Shown here one piece after another: positions 62,901 to 64,000 of a stretch of DNA of 64,000 nt; position 1 is the first letter of the stretch; each line of letters starts with the position of its first letter. Position numbers and translations under genes: made by a program. The notes below the pieces were generated by a model. The model was not told the DNA's origin, did no database searches, and saw only the letters and a list, made by a program, of their open reading frames with translations. Source of the DNA: Anthopleura xanthogrammica (Eukaryota > Cnidaria > Anthozoa > Actiniaria > Actiniidae); NCBI GenBank assembly GCA_964019055.1, contig OZ025211.1, positions 4,541,835-4,605,834 of the forward strand, written 5' to 3'.

Positions 62901-64000
62901 AATGCCAAAGCCATATGTGCTTGAATAATGCAACGTGTATTGATCAAGTGAATGGATACATGTGCCTTTGCTGGGATGGTTTCAATGGCACACACTGCGA
63001 GCATCAACTCTATTCATGTAAAGATCAACCCTGTTTGAACAATGGTACATGTGTTGACGTTTTTGGTGGCTATAAGTGTGAATGTCCAGAAAGGTAAGCA
63101 AAATAATGATTTGTCGTCAAAGTGAAAGGAGGGCAAAGCACCAAAGGAAAAGCATGCAGGCTTTAGTTAACTGTAATGTTTTAAGAAACGTTTGGTATTT
63201 TGCAAGTAGAAAGCGAAAGGTACCCGACGAAAATGTTTCTTGAAGGACACCATACAAAAATCTCTCACACAATTTCATATGACAAGCCCTCTGAAAAACA
63301 AAACACAAAGCGCAAAGCGCAAACTATTGCACGTACAGGTGCATATGACACGGCCCCTAAGAAACACCAAGCCAGCTGCTAGCACTCTGTGTTATATGTG
63401 TGCAGCTATGTGTATCACACCCTGGTTCTTTTTGATATCTTAATGTCATATACTTTGTGCACCAGGTTTGGAGGTTTGAGATGTGAGGCAGATAAGAACC
63501 CATGCAAGACTAATCCATGCTTGAATGCGGGAACATGCAGAGAGTATAACATTACGTCCTTTAACTGCACTTGCGTTCCTGGATTTGAAGGCCAGACTTG
63601 TGACGTCAACATCAATGATTGTGCCTCTTCTCCTTGTCCACTGCACTCAAACTGTATTGATAAAGTCAATGGATATGAATGCAACTGTCATCAATCCCAC
63701 ACTGGAAAGCATTGCGAAATAGGTAAAATCATAAGTAAATCATGGTTTTCTGCGATACTTAATTTTGTCAAGAAGGCCAAAATATCATATCAGAATGATA
63801 CATTAAGTTTATTTTGTATAAAGTTGATTTCTTGCTTGCCTATTTGTTTTTTTTTTGTTTTTTGCTTATCTTCAACGCGTAATTCAGCATTTTTAATTTT
63901 GCCACCCACAGTTATAAATGACAACTTCGACCTGATGTTCCAAGACAAGTCAGATACTAGTTCCATTGAATTGAAAGACAGAAAAAACGTCCCAAACATG
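44910..64000 (+). CDS. polydom/SVEP1-like secreted protein, 5' 30 exons (partial)
   Basis: Exons: 44910-44997, 47260-47529, 47895-48095, 49031-49228, 49540-49803, 50016-50210, 50629-50820, 51147-51341, 51587-51835, 51923-52111, 52723-52902, 53221-53409, 53798-54043, 54347-54541, 54712-54915, 55263-55514, 55670-55915, 56340-56531, 56900-57118, 57374-57442, 57627-57863, 58726-58887, 59305-59466, 59626-59787, 59896-60293, 60814-61300, 61505-62157, 62489-63093, 63466-63722, 63912 onward. 7245 coding bases, 2415 residues, frame kept. Order: signal peptide, TSP1, EGF, CCP2, HYR, CCP3, HYR, CCP3, HYR, CCP2, HYR2, CCP, SEA-like, GCC2 three times, EGF 21 times, pentraxin start. CCP-HYR2-CCP-GCC2-EGF-pentraxin is the order of SVEP1 (polydom), an extracellular matrix protein in vertebrates. 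Here there is no von Willebrand A domain; TSP1 takes the N terminus. The gene continues past the window. Confidence 0.87.
45540..46040. repeat. 251-bp tandem duplication
   Basis: Copy 1 is 45540-45790, copy 2 45791-46040, beginning ttggcttggttctagtagac in both. I count only a few differences (for example gtctttcttcattctcc versus gtcttcttcattatcc), so the event is young or maintained. The frame that crosses both copies is non-domain. Confidence 0.92.
47029..47176. mobile_element. foldback element next to an exon
   Basis: ggtaattgaact ... ttggtctgaaatcaaacaag on the left (47029-47077) is mirrored by cttgtttgatttcagaccaa ... agttcaattacc on the right (47129-47176). The arms are about 48 bases, separated by about 50. 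It lies 84 bases before the exon at 47260. Confidence 0.75.
47260..47529 (+). CDS. exon 2: TSP1 repeat plus EGF
   Basis: A single exon carries both domains. TSP1: [10 protein letters not shown], then [17 protein letters not shown], matching the W-x-x-W and C-x3-P-x3-GG-x2-C layout. The Trp motif WSGW is a possible C-mannosylation site. [16 protein letters not shown] ... [17 protein letters not shown]/fibrillin-type spacing. Phase 1-1. Confidence 0.9.
47895..49803 (+). CDS. CCP 1-2, HYR 1 block
   Basis: Exons 47895-48095 (201), 49031-49228 (198), 49540-49803 (264). CCP 2 starts at CTATAATTTGC after gaacag. The tempting acceptor 19 bases later breaks frame and loses the first Cys ([12 protein letters not shown]). 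[25 protein letters not shown] and YTAKDTSGN. Block order equals CCP 1-2, HYR 1 of the divergent gene. Confidence 0.87.
49370..49500. repeat. GGAA-type purine-rich tract
   Basis: Intronic run of gaaggaagg-type repeats between CCP 2 and HYR 1; Ser/Pro/Phe-rich frames on the other strand are artefacts. Confidence 0.9.
50016..51835 (+). CDS. CCP 3-5, HYR 2 block
   Basis: Exons 50016-50210 (195), 50629-50820 (192), 51147-51341 (195), 51587-51835 (249). CCPs show the CP..L, G..C, C..GY and W..P.C landmarks (for example [19 protein letters not shown]). [26 protein letters not shown] and YVATDKSGN. The HYR size of 249 bases equals HYR 2 of the divergent gene. Confidence 0.87.
51923..54043 (+). CDS. 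CCP 6-8, HYR 3 block (extra block)
   Basis: Exons 51923-52111 (189), 52723-52902 (180), 53221-53409 (189), 53798-54043 (246). The triplet-plus-HYR pattern repeats the previous block and has no counterpart in the divergent gene, so it is likely an internal duplication here or a loss there. [35 protein letters not shown]. Confidence 0.87.
54094..54320. repeat. 114-bp tandem duplication
   Basis: Copies at 54094-54207 and 54208-54320, beginning gcaaaatacgtcataatact, differ at about one position (gaaaaaactaaaa versus gaaaaacctaaaa). It ends 26 bases before the CCP 9 exon. Confidence 0.92.
54347..55915 (+). CDS. CCP 9-10, HYR 4-5 block
   Basis: Exons 54347-54541 (195), 54712-54915 (204), 55263-55514 (252), 55670-55915 (246). 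CCP 10 and HYR 4 have the same lengths (204 and 252) as CCP 7 and HYR 3 of the divergent gene. HYR 5 begins [12 protein letters not shown], like [12 protein letters not shown] in the other gene, and has FVDNSN in place of DNSG. Confidence 0.87.
56340..56531 (+). CDS. CCP 11
   Basis: 192 bases, [11 protein letters not shown] ... [14 protein letters not shown] ... LPDC. The YCT-x-HC and PDC features pair it with CCP 8 of the divergent gene. Confidence 0.87.
56900..57863 (+). CDS. SEA-like module with two furin-type sites (3 exons)
   Basis: Exons 56900-57118 (219), 57374-57442 (69) and 57627-57863 (237). The first ends [11 protein letters not shown] and the second starts with [10 protein letters not shown], so two furin consensus sites lie in adjacent exons. 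The third is Ser/Lys/Glu-rich and helical, then has [10 protein letters not shown], like [11 protein letters not shown] in the other gene, and ends with a Cys pair ([13 protein letters not shown]). The homologous region in the divergent gene is one exon. Processing by a furin-like protease is inferred from the motifs. Confidence 0.75.
58096..58230. mobile_element. long palindrome (foldback element)
   Basis: About 60-base arms: attacatggtcgcgcggaga ... gataattatc-type sequence on the left, mirrored by ... tctccaagcggccatgtaat on the right, with an 11-base centre (agcacagcgaa). Intronic. It may be part of a longer element extending to about 58430. Confidence 0.7.
58726..59787 (+). CDS. three GCC2/GCC3 modules
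   Basis: Exons 58726-58887, 59305-59466 and 59626-59787, each exactly 162 bases, phase 1-1. Each has the C..G.Y......C..C..G.YQ...G...C..C pattern ([38 protein letters not shown]). The equal length and shared GLEPC of the last two point to exon duplication. Confidence 0.92.
59896..63722 (+). CDS. array of 21 EGF domains
   Basis: Exons 59896-60293, 60814-61300, 61505-62157, 62489-63093, 63466-63722. Introns fall inside EGF domains with mixed phases (0, 1, 0, 2), unlike the rest of the gene. Many EGFs start D/N-I-D/N-E-C, the calcium-binding form. Eighteen of 21 have the O-fucose motif C-x4-[ST]-C between Cys 2 and 3, and nine have the O-glucose motif C-x-S-x-P-C. Calcium-rigidified EGF rods in matrix proteins and Notch ligands look like this. 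Notch activity itself is not implied. Confidence 0.92.
60386..60554. mobile_element. MITE, family shared with 28417-28576
   Basis: Ends tagcagatatcagag and ctctgatatctgcta are perfect 15-bp inverted repeats. The interior is similar to the copy in the neighbouring gene. Intronic within the EGF array. Confidence 0.8.
62201..62256. repeat. solitary diverged unit of the 57-bp satellite
   Basis: tcgaaccctgtagcaacctc, tgggctttgggc and actaactcacagattga follow the order of the unit repeated at 1613-2378 (tcgaaccctgaaacaacctc, tgggctga..., gctaactcacagatc). It lies in the intron between exons 61505-62157 and 62489-63093, so the satellite unit is also dispersed as a single copy. Confidence 0.7.
63912..64000 (+). 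CDS. start of a pentraxin domain (cut by window end)
   Basis: After gccacccacag the exon reads [14 protein letters not shown] ... [13 protein letters not shown] and runs off the end. The pattern (hydrophobic-x-F, then S-x-x-S-x-x-x-L) fits the first strand of a pentraxin domain, and a pentraxin after the EGF array is expected for SVEP1-like proteins. Only 30 residues are visible, so the call is tentative. Confidence 0.55.

Overview
The window looks like nuclear DNA from an intron-rich, AT-rich invertebrate, most likely an anthozoan cnidarian such as a sea anemone or coral. Evidence: large extracellular proteins built almost entirely from phase-1 exons (pentraxin, PAN, CCP/sushi, HYR, GCC2/GCC3, EGF, LDLR propeller), GT-AG introns of 0.1-3.5 kb, many small inverted-repeat elements, a dead Penelope-like retroelement and a tRNA-derived SINE with a TAA tail. 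The species assignment is inference. No prokaryotic features, rRNA or free-standing tRNA genes were seen.

Layout. (1) 1-4303: non-coding, with a 57-bp higher-order satellite (about 1613-2378) and a probable LINE 3' end. (2) 4304-17631, plus strand: an 11-exon gene for a secreted protein of about 869 residues (signal peptide, PAN, EGF, three pentraxin domains, short Cys-containing tail). (3) 17632-20929: intergenic. (4) 20930-22048, plus strand: a single-exon class A GPCR of 372 residues. (5) 22049-27734: intergenic and repeat-rich (SINE, several inverted-repeat elements, a four-copy foldback array). (6) 27735-43341, minus strand: a 23-exon gene for a type I membrane protein of about 1797 residues: two LDLR-type propeller plus EGF units, eight CCP, four HYR, a processed SEA-like module, one GCC2/GCC3, a transmembrane helix and a cytoplasmic tail with two NPxY motifs. 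(7) 43342-44909: divergent intergenic region. (8) 44910 to beyond 64000, plus strand: the first 30 exons (2415 residues) of a secreted polydom/SVEP1-like protein: TSP1, EGF, eleven CCP, five HYR, an SEA-like module, three GCC2/GCC3, twenty-one EGF and the start of a pentraxin domain, where the window ends.

Main result. The genes in (6) and (8) lie head to head and share the same core order (CCP2-HYR-CCP3-HYR-...-CCP2-HYR2-CCP-SEA-like-GCC2) with matching exon borders, but have different ends. One gained LRP-type propellers and an endocytic-type tail; the other gained TSP1, a long EGF array and a pentraxin. With the triple-pentraxin gene upstream, the locus looks like a domain-shuffling neighbourhood that produced one membrane-bound and one secreted relative. 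Whether the two proteins interact is not shown by sequence. All exon models were built by hand from splice sites and phase; every junction keeps frame (2610, 5394 and 7245 coding bases, each divisible by 3).
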